Source: Leuctra nigra
Lineage: Eukaryota > Arthropoda > Insecta > Plecoptera > Leuctridae
Direction: 5' to 3'
Assembly (NCBI GenBank): GCA_934045905.1
Contig: OW203771.1
Location: 20,964,069 to 21,028,068 of the forward strand
DNA length: 64,000 nucleotides
The translations under genes were made by a program, and so were the position numbers. The notes beneath the pieces are model-generated. The model was not told the DNA's origin. It saw only the letters and a program-made list of their open reading frames with translations, and did no database searches. Below are positions 1 to 11,187 of this stretch, one piece after another (positions within the stretch are counted from its first letter, which is position 1; the number at the start of each line of letters is the position of its first letter).

Positions 1-121
1 TTTGTCCTGCTGTTCCTCGGCAACTTGTACGTGATCCAGAAGACCTCCACTGCCAGCTCGTGTCTGCAGCACAGCTACAGACACGGCAACAAGAGCGGCG
101 AGTACCTCATCGCACTGGGAC
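1..121 (+). pseudogene. Truncated copy of a lipocalin exon
   Basis: This stretch is a near copy of the start of the lipocalin exon at 155-377. It carries the same Tyr-Val-Ile-Gln-Lys-Thr-Ser segment. The 3' splice acceptor CAG of the intact exon is CTG here, and the first-strand Trp of the GxW motif has become Leu. The copy lacks about 23 bases present in the intact exon and then runs into intron-like sequence just before the real acceptor. It therefore looks like a non-functional tandem duplicate of intron end plus exon start. The window begins inside it, so its 5' extent is unknown. Confidence 0.7.
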
Positions 122-154
122 TGACCACAAGTACTAATTGTCTTTGTCCTGCAG

Positions 155-3100
155 TTCCTGGGCAACTGGTACGTGATCCAGAAGACCTCCACTGCGAGCT
201 CGTGTCTGCAGTACAGCTACAAACACGGCAACAAGAGCGGCGAGTACCTCATCGAGCAGATCAGCGAGCACTTCGCGTTGGGACTGACCAGTGTTGACCA
301 CAAGTACAGATACACCGGGGAGTTGGTGGTCAAGGATCGCAGCGTTCCAGCTAAGATGACGGTCAAGTTCCCACTCAGTGAGTAAAGACTTGATATCTTT
401 GATAGTTCCATCCATGGGTAATGAATTATGATGGAGAAAACGATCTGAAAATTTCAATTTTGTCCAATGGCAAGTGATCGCCTTCGCAGCTGGACCGCAT
501 TGTCTATATTTTGGATTTGGTACACTTTAGATCTGGGTACCTATTCTATATCTCTTTTTGATCTAGTCGTGGCCGATTTCATTTCACTGCCATTAAGATA
601 GCATTACGCCGAAACGAAGGCGGCCGCGACGAGATCAAAGAGAGATATAGAATAGGTACCCTGGATAGTACTTATGTGTATTATTCGTATGGTTCAACTT
701 TAAATAATATCATTACCGTTTGTACTGTGACCTATCAAAATAACACAGTTTTTATTGATATTCACTGAACATCAACATTCTAAGGGCCAGTCGAGGACCT
801 TCAATGCCTTGATAACTTTTAAACAGTAAATTAGGACTATATTGGCATGGGAACAACTAATGACAATCCTCGAATGACCGATTAAAACTTAACTACTGGT
901 TAAGCAGACTATTGAAAGACCGGCCGTAAGTCTTCCTATCGAAACTGGTATCTATATGTATCTAGGCATTTTAGAGTATACCTACGTATATGTACTGATC
1001 ATCATCAGATTTTAAAAAATCTGTTAAATACAAAACTGACATTAGGTTTTGGTTTATTTCTTTTCTATAAAATGAGGAACGTACGAAATATGAAAGAGAA
1101 TAGAAATAATTGTTTTTCGAGGTAATGAATGGAATTGCGGTATGGTACAGTAACAGTTAACGACATTTCAGGGCAATATATTTATTTGCCAAATTATTTC
1201 GGTTTATTAAATGAGGTTCTTGTAATCAACAATGGCGGCGACTTTTCTCTCGCAGACGTACGGAAAGACGTGGTAGTTTGCCATCCCATTGCACTCGGCA
1301 TTGTGGAACTGGATAGCTCGACTGGCGACGCCGCAGTGACCATAACCAGACATGGGTTGGTTCTGTCCCCAGTTGACATATCCAGACTGGCTCAGAAGCA
1401 CGCCTTGAACAAGAGCCACAATCGAAAAACACTGTAATATCTTGAGAATTATAATAATGTAGAAATTACACGGTGACTGGGTTTTAAAATAATCACTTGC
1501 AGTTTGATTTTCTATGTTTCTTAACTATCTATACAATGAGGAAGGGGAAAAAACAGAAAAGTCAATTTCTTAGAATATTTCTGCGCGTTTACACAAAAGT
1601 CGACCATTCAGATTCAACAAACTTCAATATGACTTTTAGCGACGAGTTGATAAACCGCTTAACTTTTCCAACAAATTGACAAATTTTATTTGGATTCTCC
1701 CATTCTTTCGTGATAACATAAAATATATTTACCTTATGGGTTATTTAAAGCCAGGCCTATCCAAATAACGATCAAGAATTAATTTTAAATAGAGGTCACC
1801 AGAAAACTTACCGTCGATCGTGAACCAAGTTCCGTCCTGTGTAACATCATCGATGCCGATCGAGATTCCATCCATGAAGTAGTCAGGGTTCGGTGTAACC
1901 CTCAGGAACATGAGCGCTACGATATTGGCCTCTTCTTGGGAGTTGATAATGACCAGATGAGCGCTTTCGTCTTGGCATGTCTGTGCTGCCACCAACCACG
2001 ACGCCCTCAGTGGGTGGAGCTTGTAGGTGCTGTTGACTGTCAGAGGGTACTGCGGGAAGGCTTCGTAGTCGGCTTGTGGCTCGATGGGAGCTCCCGGGAC
2101 GACGATGGGAGCTCCCGGGACGTCGATCACGGAGGAGGCGATGACAAGAGCCGCCGACAGCAGGCACAGGGAGACGCGTAGGAACATTGTGACGGAGGAG
2201 AGTGATAATCTGTAAAGAGAAATGATAAATTAGAAGCCAAGGGTAGCGTGGAAAATTAGGCAGAGATAAAGCAAATACAAAGTTAATGTGATTGAATCTA
2301 GTTAATTGTCAAAAACTATGTCAAAACTGTTCAACACATTATTTAAAGGGAATGATCGCCCTCTAATCTGCCATTCTTAACATTTTTACCGACTCGTTGA
2401 AGATAAATAATGAAGTTAAAGCGACAAATATGATTAGAATTAGAATAATTGCTATTCGTGCATTATTGACATTCACTTATTCACCCATCAAAAGTCGTCA
2501 ATAATACACAAAGAGCATTCATTTATTAAAACTTTTTCACTTCAATATTATCTACCTTTAACGTCAGAGGTCATCATTGGTATCTTGAAATAATATATTA
2601 CTTGATATTATCAAGTTTGATCTTACCTCTGATGTTGATGTCTTGGATATTCGATCACTTTTGCTGATTTGTGTGACGGATCTCAATATATACCCACAGG
2701 CAGATAAACGATGTAGGCCACTGATGAAAATAATAATTAGAGATCTCTGTTCTGACAAATTACCACTTTTGATGAAATCTCCATTATGAAGTGGAAACAT
2801 TATCAAGTGATCGCTTCCTTTGTTTACTTATCACACATTACGTGCAGAACGAAATATCAGTTCTATTGTGTTGTAATTTCTATTGTGAATTGTATACACC
2901 TAAAAATCTCTGTACCAGAGGCAAAATCGGACGTATATTTCAATAATTTTTTAGGTAAGCTCAAAAAGCAAGTAATTATGTCCACTCAATCATATTTGTA
3001 ATAGTGACATGAGTCATTCATTGTGTAAGAGAATTCTTCAATATAACTGTATTTGTTGATCAGTTAGCTATTGGAGCTTGATTGTATAACATTCCAAAAA

Positions 3101-6100
3101 ATGTGCAACGCACAAAATCGAAAAATGAGCTTTCTATCTTCTGCCTCTGGAGGCACAGAACAGTAATTGTATTTTCTAGGTAGGTACTAGAAAACATAAC
3201 AAAGTGACAGGGTTAAACTTGAATATATTTTGTTTTAAACATTGTTTTAAACATCCACTGTACCTACCATTTTATTCTCTTATCCTTGACAACATTTATA
3301 CATGTAATATATTTTTATATTGTAATACACCATGTGATTAGATTAGATTAATAGGTTTTAACGGCGCGTCAACGACGAGGTTATATTGCGCACATTAATC
3401 ATTTTACTTTAAACTTTGTTGAATTAAGTGGAGGACATTGGGAAGGGGTTGACCTAACGGGCCCGATTCGGGGCAGTCCAGCAATGGTGGGAAGGCCAGG
3501 CCGGAATGGGGACGAACCGGGGGGTGTAAGGATTCTGGCCGGCGGAACCCGATTTCAGGGGGATCACCATCTCGAGGGGGAAGGCCGGCCCGATGGGGAC
3601 CGCAAATTCAAGGGAGGACATGGTTAGGCCGACCCTGGCTGCTCTTTGTCTGGACGTCACCACTGACCTGTCCGGCATGGGTAGCCCTTACACATGAGCA
3701 TATGCTCGCCGGCGTAGCTGCAATGGATCGTTGGCCAACACAAACCCCACCACCGCGATAAGGTGGCAGCCATCGGTGGGGTAAACCATGTGTACAAATG
3801 GCAATAAACAAATACAAATACAAATAAATTGAATAATAATTGATAAGCTGATTGGTTTTACTAACTCAAGAATACCATGAAGTTAATGAAAAAGCGAAAA
3901 AATTTTAATTACTTTCTTCTTAATTACTTAATTTTTAAATGTGTGTGATGTTAAGCATTCTTCTAAGCATTTATTTTTAACTATGTGTGAAGTAGGAGGT
4001 CTTTTTCTTTTTTTTTTAATTGTAACTCGTGATCTTCTTTAGTTCGCTTGTGGTGAATTCTAAGGCGAATTTAATAATAATCCGCAACCAATTACTAAGC
4101 TTGATGACGCAATAGATGTTTGTGTTGATAAATGTCATATTTATCAGATATTGACCCAATGATTGATGGTTGTTGTTGACATTTTGACAATTTTCTGATG
4201 TATGCTGCCGACTTATAAGCAATTAAGTACCATATAGGATTTCCCCAACAAAACAAGCCACGACTGTTCTGCTCCAGCATCATCATCATCATCATCCATC
4301 ATCATCATCATCATCATCGTCATCAACATCTCGAGACAGGCAAATTTCAATGGTTTAAATGTATTTAAATGCAGTTTGATAGAGAGATATTAAAAAGAAA
4401 GACAGATATGGTATCAAACAAAGTAGGGATATAATATCAAGAAGATAATAATAAAATTACTTATTTTTTGAAAGCAATTGTTCTGGTCAGTTGTGACGGA
4501 AGATGAGATTGATTTGGCAATATTTATGGGAAAATCTGTCCTTCAAGATTAATTGTGTCCGTGGATACCTTAGAACCAATTGCAAGGAAAGCCGAAAAGA
4601 ATTGATGAATGCAATTCTACATTTATGTTACCATTGAATTTGATCCTCGGTTGGAGTTCAATTGCAACCAACTGAGGAATTGATTTCCACAAATAATCAG
4701 TTAATTCCGGAACGAAAATTTCAGTAGTTTGAGGAATCGAACCAAAAATAAAATGTATCAAAATCTAGAATAATGTTGTGTGTACCGAATATCTGGTTGA
4801 TCTTCATGAACAGACTAATATATTATCTAATTACTCTTAGAATGTATATCAAAGAGGCACCTCGCAAACCTCTTGCTTCACCCGTGTTCTAAAAACATTA
4901 CTATCCAGCATAGGCAATACAGTCGAGAAACCTGATGTTCACAATGTTCTGAAATGTTTCGATTTCCTAGACGTCGCCGGCACCGCCGCCTTCACGGTCT
5001 TTTCCACCGACTACACCAACTACGCCGCCATCTTCATCCTGCCAGCGTCTCGCCACCGTCAGTCAACGTCGATCTTGTCTCGGGCGCCGATATGACTCAA
5101 CCTATTTCCTGTGCTCTAGGCGTCGCCGGCACCGCCGCCTACACGGTCTTCTCCACCGACTACACCAACTACGCCGCCATCTTCACTTGCCAGCGCCTCG
5201 CCTTCGCCCACCGTCAGTCCACGTCGATCTTGTCTCGGACGCCGATATGACTCAACCTATTTCCTGTGCTCTAGGCGTCGCCGGCACCGCCGCCTACACC
5301 GTCTTCTCCACCGACTACACCAACTACGCCGCCATCTTCACTTGCCAGCGCCTCGTCTTCGCCCACCGTCAGTCCACGTCGATCTTGTCTCGGACGCCGA
5401 TATGACTCAACCTATTTCCTGTGCTCTAGGCGTCGCCGGCACCGCCGCCTACACCGTCTTCTCCACCGACTACACCAACTACGCCGCCATCTTCACCTGC
5501 CAGCGTCTCGCCTTCGCCCACCGTCAGTCCACGTCGATCTTGTCTCGGACTCCGACTCTGGACAGAATGTACCTGGACAAGATCCGAGCCCGCATGTCGA
5601 CCATGGGCATCGACCCCTTTGCGCTGTCAGTCATCAAGCAGACAGAGTGCCAGGGCGTGCAGGCTCCTGATGGGTACGTCGCTATGTGTAACGCGTTGAT
5701 AAGCGAGCATTTGTATTGTATGCGAATGGGGTTGTTCACGCAAAACTATTGTAGATGGCGTTGCTGTCCTAACCGTAATAAGAATCAATCAAAATGCCGA
5801 GAGAGAGCCAATCAAAATGCAGAACGGAATGGAATATTTTTAAACCTTGGCGTGAGTTTGATTCAGTGATCTTGGATTCAGAGATCAACCAATCAGAGAG
5901 AGACACCTCCAATGCCGCTAGCGCTGCGAGTGAGAGCAAATGGCAGTGAACAACCCCATTGATATGCGTTCTGCTCTACAGACCTTGGAAAGAGTCGAAA
6001 TGAAATGTCAAAGGAGCAGGGATGAAATAGCTGAAATTTCCATTAATTCCCGCATAAAATGACAGTAAAATATCAATAACTTTTGAAGCTAACGACAGAT

Positions 6101-7036
6101 TAGTCTGCGCAGGGCGTTTTTTAGGATTTAACCCAATTAAAAGTGATTCTGGGGCTATAAAATACACAAACTGAAGCAAAAATAACCTCCATTTGTTACC
6201 CCGCAGGGAACTTTTTCGAATATAAACATTTTAAAATGATTCTGGGAAATTACAACAAATAACTCCCTAATTTTGCCCCGCAGAGCGTTAATTTTTTATA
6301 GAATTTAAACAATTTTCAAGTGATTCTTGGACACTTAACTTATATAATTTTGTATGGTGAATGGGGGGTCAGTGTGCTCGAGTGGGGGGGGGGGGATAAT
6401 CCCCCATCATCTCCACCCCCCCCCCTTCCTACGCGCCTGTCGCTTAATACATGTTACCTGATGCTCTTCTGTCCACAGCTACGACATCAACATCGACCCG
6501 GACACTCTCTCGCCCGGTAGTATCGCCGGTGTTGTCCGCACAAGATGTAGTGGAGTGGCTGACAACATCCACATGTTACCTGTTGCTTCTGTCCACAGCT
6601 ACGACATCAACATCGACCCGGACACTCTCTCGCCCGGTAGTATCGCCGGTGTCGTCCGCACAAGATGTAGTGGAGTGGCTGACAACATCCACATGTTACC
6701 TGTTGCTTCTGTCCACAGCTACGACATCAACATCGACCCGGACACTCTCTCGCCCGGCAGTATCGCTGGCGTTGTCCGCACAAGATGTAGTGGAGTGGCT
6801 GACAACATCCACATGTTACCTGTTGCTCTTCTGTCCACAGCTACGACATCAACATCGACCCGGACACTCTCTCGCCCGGTAGTATCGCCGGTGTCGTCCG
6901 CACCGCTGGGGACAAGATCGGGGATGGAGTTGAGTACGTGGCTGACAAGGCGTCGTCTCTCTACAACAAGGTGAAGCCCAAGGAACGAGAAGAGCTTATC
7001 GAAGCCAACAGACAAGTGACTGAGTGGCTGCCGTAA
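155..7036 (+). CDS. Lipocalin (apolipoprotein D / insecticyanin-like), 3' three exons
   Basis: Three exons join in frame. Exon 155-377 has acceptor CAG and donor GTGAGT and ends in phase 1. Exon 5430-5673 has acceptor CTAG and donor GTACGT and ends in phase 2. Exon 6841-7036 has acceptor CACAG and stop TAA. Together they encode 220 residues and lack the N-terminal exon with any signal peptide. Lipocalin signs are the first-strand GNWYVIQ motif, the second conserved block VAGTAAYTVFSTDYTNYA, and the Ser-Arg-Thr-Pro stretch before the C-terminal helix that begins LDRMYLDKIR. Family members are secreted barrels that bind small hydrophobic ligands such as bilins. The C-terminal tail from INIDPDTL to EWLP is longer than in most apolipoprotein D relatives. 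A C-type lectin gene lies on the other strand inside the first visible intron. The family call is firm; the ligand is unknown. Confidence 0.85.
533..664. mobile_element. Short MITE with about 45-bp terminal inverted repeats
   Basis: The two ends are near-perfect inverted copies, starting CTGGGTACCTATTCTATATC on the left with its reverse complement on the right. They are separated by about 40 bases. It sits in the lipocalin intron. I see no clear target duplication, so the superfamily stays open. Confidence 0.7.
1207..2187 (-). CDS. Secreted C-type lectin-like protein, two exons, nested in lipocalin intron
   Basis: Exon 1 (2187-1812) starts with ATG and a hydrophobic signal peptide (MFLRVSLCLLSAALVIASS). 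A proline-rich linker with the repeat VVPGAPI follows, then the first half of a C-type lectin fold (Trp-Leu-Val-Ala-Ala-Gln-Thr-Cys, then HLVIINSQEEA). It ends at donor GTAAGT in phase 1. Exon 2 (1403-1207) starts after TTCAAG in the matching phase and continues SGYVNWGQNQP, GHCG, ECNG and YVCERK to a TAA stop. The product is 190 residues. The position usually holding EPN or QPD reads NQP, and the WND calcium motif is replaced by HNAEC, so calcium-dependent sugar binding is doubtful. Such proteins act in insect haemolymph or gut recognition. A broken relative of exon 2 lies at 10,705-10,890. Confidence 0.85.
2188..3359. other. AT-rich non-coding stretch upstream of the lectin gene
   Basis: This contains the region upstream of the lectin start codon and intron sequence of the lipocalin gene. 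Small open frames are present but show no recognisable domain, signal peptide or splice logic. I see no gene here. Confidence 0.6.
3360..3825 (+). mobile_element. 3' end of a non-LTR retrotransposon (5'-truncated)
   Basis: A GC-rich block in AT-rich surroundings ends with a tail built from CAAATA repeats just after a CAATAAA-like motif. A GC-rich 3' untranslated region followed by a short repeated A-rich tail is the pattern of arthropod I/Jockey/CR1-type elements that were truncated at the 5' end on insertion. No reverse transcriptase sequence remains, so the clade cannot be given. Confidence 0.5.
3826..4971. other. Intron sequence with a CAT microsatellite
   Basis: This is lipocalin intron. 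The only structured part is a CAT trinucleotide run with one interruption around 4278-4325. No coding sequence, tRNA or transposon end is recognisable. The last bases (cgatttcctag) form the acceptor of the first partial exon copy. Confidence 0.6.
4972..5429 (+). repeat. Three tandem partial copies of lipocalin exon, about 155-bp period
   Basis: The 5' part of the exon that is intact at 5430-5673 is repeated three times before it. The period is 155 bp (the motif tatgactcaa recurs at 5091, 5246 and 5401). Each unit carries an intron tail with its own CTAG acceptor and about 117 bases of exon, then breaks off at ctcggacgccg without a splice donor. Each copy could be used as an acceptor but would read into the next intron piece, so only the last copy gives a complete exon. 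Confidence 0.85.
5678..5725 (-). mobile_element. Relic 3' end of the Helentron-like family
   Basis: A few bases past the lipocalin donor lies gctatgtgtaacgcgttga followed by taagcgagca. This is the terminal hairpin and subterminal repeat of the family seen intact at 11,188-12,105 and 27,294-28,187, in reverse orientation. The rest of the element is not recognisable. Confidence 0.55.
5960..6439. mobile_element. hAT-type element fragment, same family as 45,763-46,757
   Basis: The right end reads TTCCTACGCGCCTG, the same terminus as the complete element at 45,763-46,757. The body holds repeated units built on a CCCCGCAGGG core, as in that copy. The left terminus is missing. It lies in the last visible lipocalin intron and ends only about 10 bp before the first of the 120-bp exon repeats. 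Confidence 0.6.
6449..6840 (+). repeat. Tandem partial copies of last lipocalin exon, 120-bp period
   Basis: The motif acatgttacc recurs at 6449, 6571, 6691 and 6811. Each unit contains a pyrimidine tract, the acceptor ctgtccacag and the first 63 bases of the last exon. It then switches to acaagatgtagtggagtggc and the next acceptor. Three partial copies precede the full exon that begins at 6841. Copies differ by only a few bases. Confidence 0.85.
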
Positions 7037-7802
7037 TCACTTCAATGTCAGATTTCCGGTGACTTAACTGCACTTGTTGAATGGAAGATAAAGATGTACC
7101 CTGTCTTATCATGATTGGTCGAATAACCTATTTATGGTCAAGATATTACTACTCCACCGGACGTGTAAGATAATTTTTTTAATAATCATACAACAATCTT
7201 ATATCGTACACAAAATGCAAAATGTTTTGTAATTTTTCCGTGTGAGAAAATTATTACACGTCAAATTCAAAATTGTTTTGAAAAGTAGAAAGTAAATCTT
7301 ATAATTCCTGAGTAGATAAATAACTTTCATGTATTTTACTAGACTGACGCGGATTCAAAGTTGGATCAAATTTTAGTTTATTGAACATTCAATATAATTT
7401 AAAATAAATCAATTATTTCTTCATATTTCTTGTAACGCATGGAAATTAAATCTCACGTTGTTGGAATTTTCCTAATTGTAATTTGTGTGTATGTTTTTCA
7501 AGATTGAGTTATACACATGAAATGTGTAGATATTTTAAAGTCGATAAGTTGCTTTATTTAAGGAATAATAATGTTATTTTAAGATCGTGCTCCACTGAAA
7601 TTTATTTATAACACATATTTTGTAATAAAATCTATTTGAATTATTACCACAATATTTTTATAAAATCCTTAATATATATATGTATACAAATCCCACGTTG
7701 CTCCTTAGTATACCCAACACGTTCCTAAACGTACTATACTATATGGTACAACAAAACAATAAAAACAGTTATAAGCCAGTCTTCATTTTCCTGTAAGCAT
7801 AT
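7037..7802 (+). other. Lipocalin 3' flank
   Basis: This AT-rich sequence follows the stop codon. AATAAA occurs near 7400 and again near 7626, and either could serve as the polyadenylation signal. There is no other coding or repeat signal before the fold-back element at 7803. Confidence 0.5.
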
Positions 7803-9452
7803 CTAGTGGAGCGGTCGCTCCACCCAGCCAAGTCGTACTGTACACTTACACTCACTCAAAATACCGTAAATGCCTAATAAACTGAGGAGCAGACCAAACA
7901 CTTTTACTGTAGCATTAACATGGCATTTTCGGCCTACTGGATCTCAAAATTAGAAAATCTCACATTGTTGCAAAATATCTTAATTTCGAGCTATGGCCCA
8001 CCCCACACCATATACCAAATTTTGGAACAATATGTTATTCCATTTGTGAGCTAGAGGGCCGTGAAAACAGTGAAATTACATCACTTTGATCTTCAGATGA
8101 TAATGATCCCCATAAAAAAACACTCCGTGTAAAAATACGAGCCAAGTCTCTTCAACTATAAAAAAAAATAGGTGAAATCTAAACATTCAGCACTGAAAAG
8201 TAGTGATATCAAAAAATGAGCCAAGTCAAAACTTAATTTTAAAAACCAAAATATACTTGGCGCATCGTGTATATAAATAGTATAGCGAAGCATTATGCCA
8301 AAAATCAAATGTACCTAAATATATATAATATACCTATAATGCCCTTAAAAACGATGCGCCAAGTATATTTTGTTTTTTAAAATTAAGTTTTGACTTGGCT
8401 CATTTTTTGATATCACTACTTTTCAGTGCTGAATGTTTAGATTTCACATATTTTTTTTTATAGTTGAAGAGACTTGGCTCGTATTTTTACACGGAGTGTT
8501 TTTTTTATGGGGATATCACTTATTTTTTTAGTTTATTTACACAACTTGTAACACACATCGGAGTAACAATGACTAATTACTTTAAAAAAACTCGCCATTT
8601 CCGAATTGGTTAACACGCAAAATTGTGTTTGGTGCTCAATATACCTAAGCTTAAAGTGATATTCCATGAAGAATTGCGATAGCTTCGTTTCAATTAGTCC
8701 AGCCGTTTTCGAGATATGGTATCACTTCCGGTTTTCAAAATGGCGACTGAAATTACTGCCACCTAGAATTTATTTCTATAAATGTTATGTATCATTATAA
8801 GCCTTCTGAATATGTAGTTATTGTAGTAAGAGGTCATTAAAATCTAGTTCTTCATTTTCATGACGTCATTTCCGGTTTCGGTAATAGTACATCTCTATTT
8901 TAACTATTGATATTCCATAAAGATGACCGTCTGAATCATTTGGCGCTGGTTTAATTCCTAACGGTCCAGCCGTTTTCGAGATATGACGTCACTTCCGGTT
9001 TCAAAATGGCGGCATCCTGTTGGTTTTATAAAAAGGCACCTCAGACGCCAAAAGTGCACATGAGGTGAAAATTTCAGATCGATCGGCTCAGCCGTTTATG
9101 CTGTGGCGGTGATTGCGGTGTTTCCTGATATCATCATCATCATCATCAGATCAAGATAGGTTTTAAAAGGGGTGTAATTTCACGTTTTTCACGGCCCTCT
9201 AGCTCGCAAACGGCATAACATATTGTTCCCTAATTTGGTATATGTAGTGGGGTGGGCCATAGCTCGAAATTAAGATATATCAACAACAATGTGAGATTTT
9301 CCAATTTTAAGATCCAGTAGGCCGAAAATTCCATGTTGTTGCTTACAGTAAAAGTTGTTGGTCTGCTCCTCAGTTTATTATGCATTTACGGTATGTTGAG
9401 TGAGTGTGAGTGTACGGTACGACTTGGCTGGGTGGAGCGACCGCTCCACTAG
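7803..9452. mobile_element. Large fold-back element, copy 1
   Basis: The element begins CTAGTGGAGCGGTCGCTCC and ends with the reverse complement. About 300 bases of inverted arm lie at each end (7803-8105 and 9190-9452). Between them sit a long palindrome (8108-8512) and a unique block with two copies of the motif gagatatg...cacttccggtt next to aaatggcg. ATAT flanks both ends and may be a 4-bp target duplication. There is no open reading frame, so it would move only with help. Copies 2 and 3 are at 9453-10,468 and 62,622-63,946. Confidence 0.7.
8108..8512. repeat. 405-bp imperfect palindrome within fold-back element
   Basis: The arms are about 170-190 bases each, beginning CCCCATAAAA and ending TTTTATGGGG, around a short centre of repeated tatata. 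The arms include acactccgtgtaaaaatacg and the matching inverse. Copies occur at 10,075-10,468 and 62,622-63,007. The RNA or single strand of each would form a very long hairpin. Confidence 0.85.
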
Positions 9453-10468
9453 ATATCAGGAAACACCGCAATCACCGCCGCAGCCTAAATGGCTGAACCG
9501 ATGAACCTGAAATTTTCACCACATTTATGCACTTTTGGCGTCTGATGTGCCTTTTTATAAAACCAACCGGAAGCCGCCATTTTTAAACCGGAAGACACGT
9601 CATATCTCGAAAACGGCTAAACCGATCGGAATGAAACTAGCGCCAAATGATTCAGACGGTCATCTTTATGGAATATAAAGAATTGAAATAGAAATGAACC
9701 AATACCGAAACCGGAAATGACGTCATAAAAATGAAAAATCAGACTTTAATCCCCTCTAAATACAATAACTATACACATTCAGAAGGCTTATAATGATACA
9801 TAACATTTATAGAAATAAATTCTAGGATGCAGTAATTTTAGTCGCCATTTTGAAAACCGGATGTGATGCCATATCTCGAAAACGGCTGGACCGATTGGAA
9901 CGATTCTTTCTTAATTTTTCATGGAATATCATTTTAATCTTATATTTAGCACCAAATATAATTTTTCTTAGTAAGCAATTCGGAAATGGCGTATTTTTTA
10001 AAGGAAATAGTCATTGTTGCTCCCATATGTGTTACAAGTTGTGTACCTAAATGAACTAAAAAAACTAGTGATATCCCCATAAAAAACACTCCGTGTAAAT
10101 ATACCAGCCAAGTCTATTTAACTATAAAAAAAATATAAGAAATCTAATAATTCAGCATTGAAAAGTAGTGATATCAAAATATGGGCCAAGTCAAAACATG
10201 ATTTTAAAAACAGAAATATACCTGGCGCATCGTTTTTTTAGGGCATTTTGGTATATTATTTATATTTAGGTACATTTGATTTTTGACACATACGTCTATA
10301 TTATTTATACACGATGCGCCTAGTATATTTTGGTTTTTAAAATCATGTTTTGACTTGGCCCATTTTTTGATATCACTATACTTTTCAGTGCTGAATTATT
10401 AGATTTCTTATATTTTTTTATAGTTAAATAGACTTGGCTGGTATTTTTACACGGAGTGTTTTTTATGG
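9453..10468. mobile_element. Fold-back element, copy 2, inverted and partial
   Basis: This is the reverse complement of the palindrome plus unique block of copy 1 and abuts copy 1 directly. It ends at the outer edge of the palindrome and lacks the 300-base outer arm. The motif pairs Ttccggttt and gagatatg are conserved. Confidence 0.7.
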
Positions 10469-10704
10469 TATCACAGTACTGAACGTTCTCAGCTTGATAT
10501 GTATGTTCCAACCACATGATCATCGGTCTTCTTTACGAGGAAATATGGTAGATGAAAGAGATAGAAATAACGTTATTTTACAATTTAATGGCACTTTTGA
10601 GTGCATCTCAGAAGGGTAGAGCATTTAAAACAATTTTAAAGCAAATATTTTATTTTACAGTATATTGCTACCTAATAGATATTACGCAAATGACATTTAT
10701 TTAT

Positions 10705-10890
10705 TGGATGAGGTTCTTGTAATCAACAAAGGCGGCGACTTTCTTCTCGCAAATGTACGGAAGACGTGGTAGTTTAGCATCCCATTACACTGGGCATTGT
10801 GGAACTGAACAGCTCAACCGTGACCGTTTCCAAGCTGGGGCTTGTTCTGACCCCAGTTGACATATCCAGACTGGCTCAGAAGCACTCCTT
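10705..10890 (-). pseudogene. Dead copy of C-type lectin exon 2
   Basis: On the minus strand the sequence matches exon 2 of the lectin gene at 1207-2187, including SGYVNWGQN and the C-terminal valine-aspartate-tyrosine stretch. Relative to the intact exon it has lost 12 bases after the Gly-His pair, has a CGA-to-TGA change giving a stop, and has a one-base deletion that shifts frame before the last cysteine. No exon 1 partner is visible. It is a duplicated and decayed exon. Confidence 0.75.
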
Positions 10891-11187
10891 GTATACATAG
10901 GTACCTAATTCAATAATTAAATCTGAATTAACAATAATCCGTCCCCATTGTATGTCCCAGAAAGTTGATCTTTCACCTGGTTTGGGGGACAGTTGGTTTT
11001 TTTCGCCTAAAATTCCTTCGCCTATCTTTCCCTCGCCTATCTTTCTTACAATCAAATCTATGAGTCTAATGAACATTAGACTCATAAGTAAAGACATTTT
11101 CTTCTCAGCATTCGCACAAGAAACTTCACTTATTCTTTTGTTTTTCAAAACTGCAATTATTATGTGTGAATTATAATTATTATTTTT

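Noticed and set aside
4954..5869. Overlapping plus-strand open frames treated as separate proteins
   Set aside because: They are partial lipocalin exon copies read through their intron tails; only the last copy has a donor.
8108..8512. Precursor of a microRNA or hairpin siRNA gene
   Set aside because: The palindrome recurs in three copies as part of a mobile family and is far longer than a microRNA precursor; transcription would need evidence.
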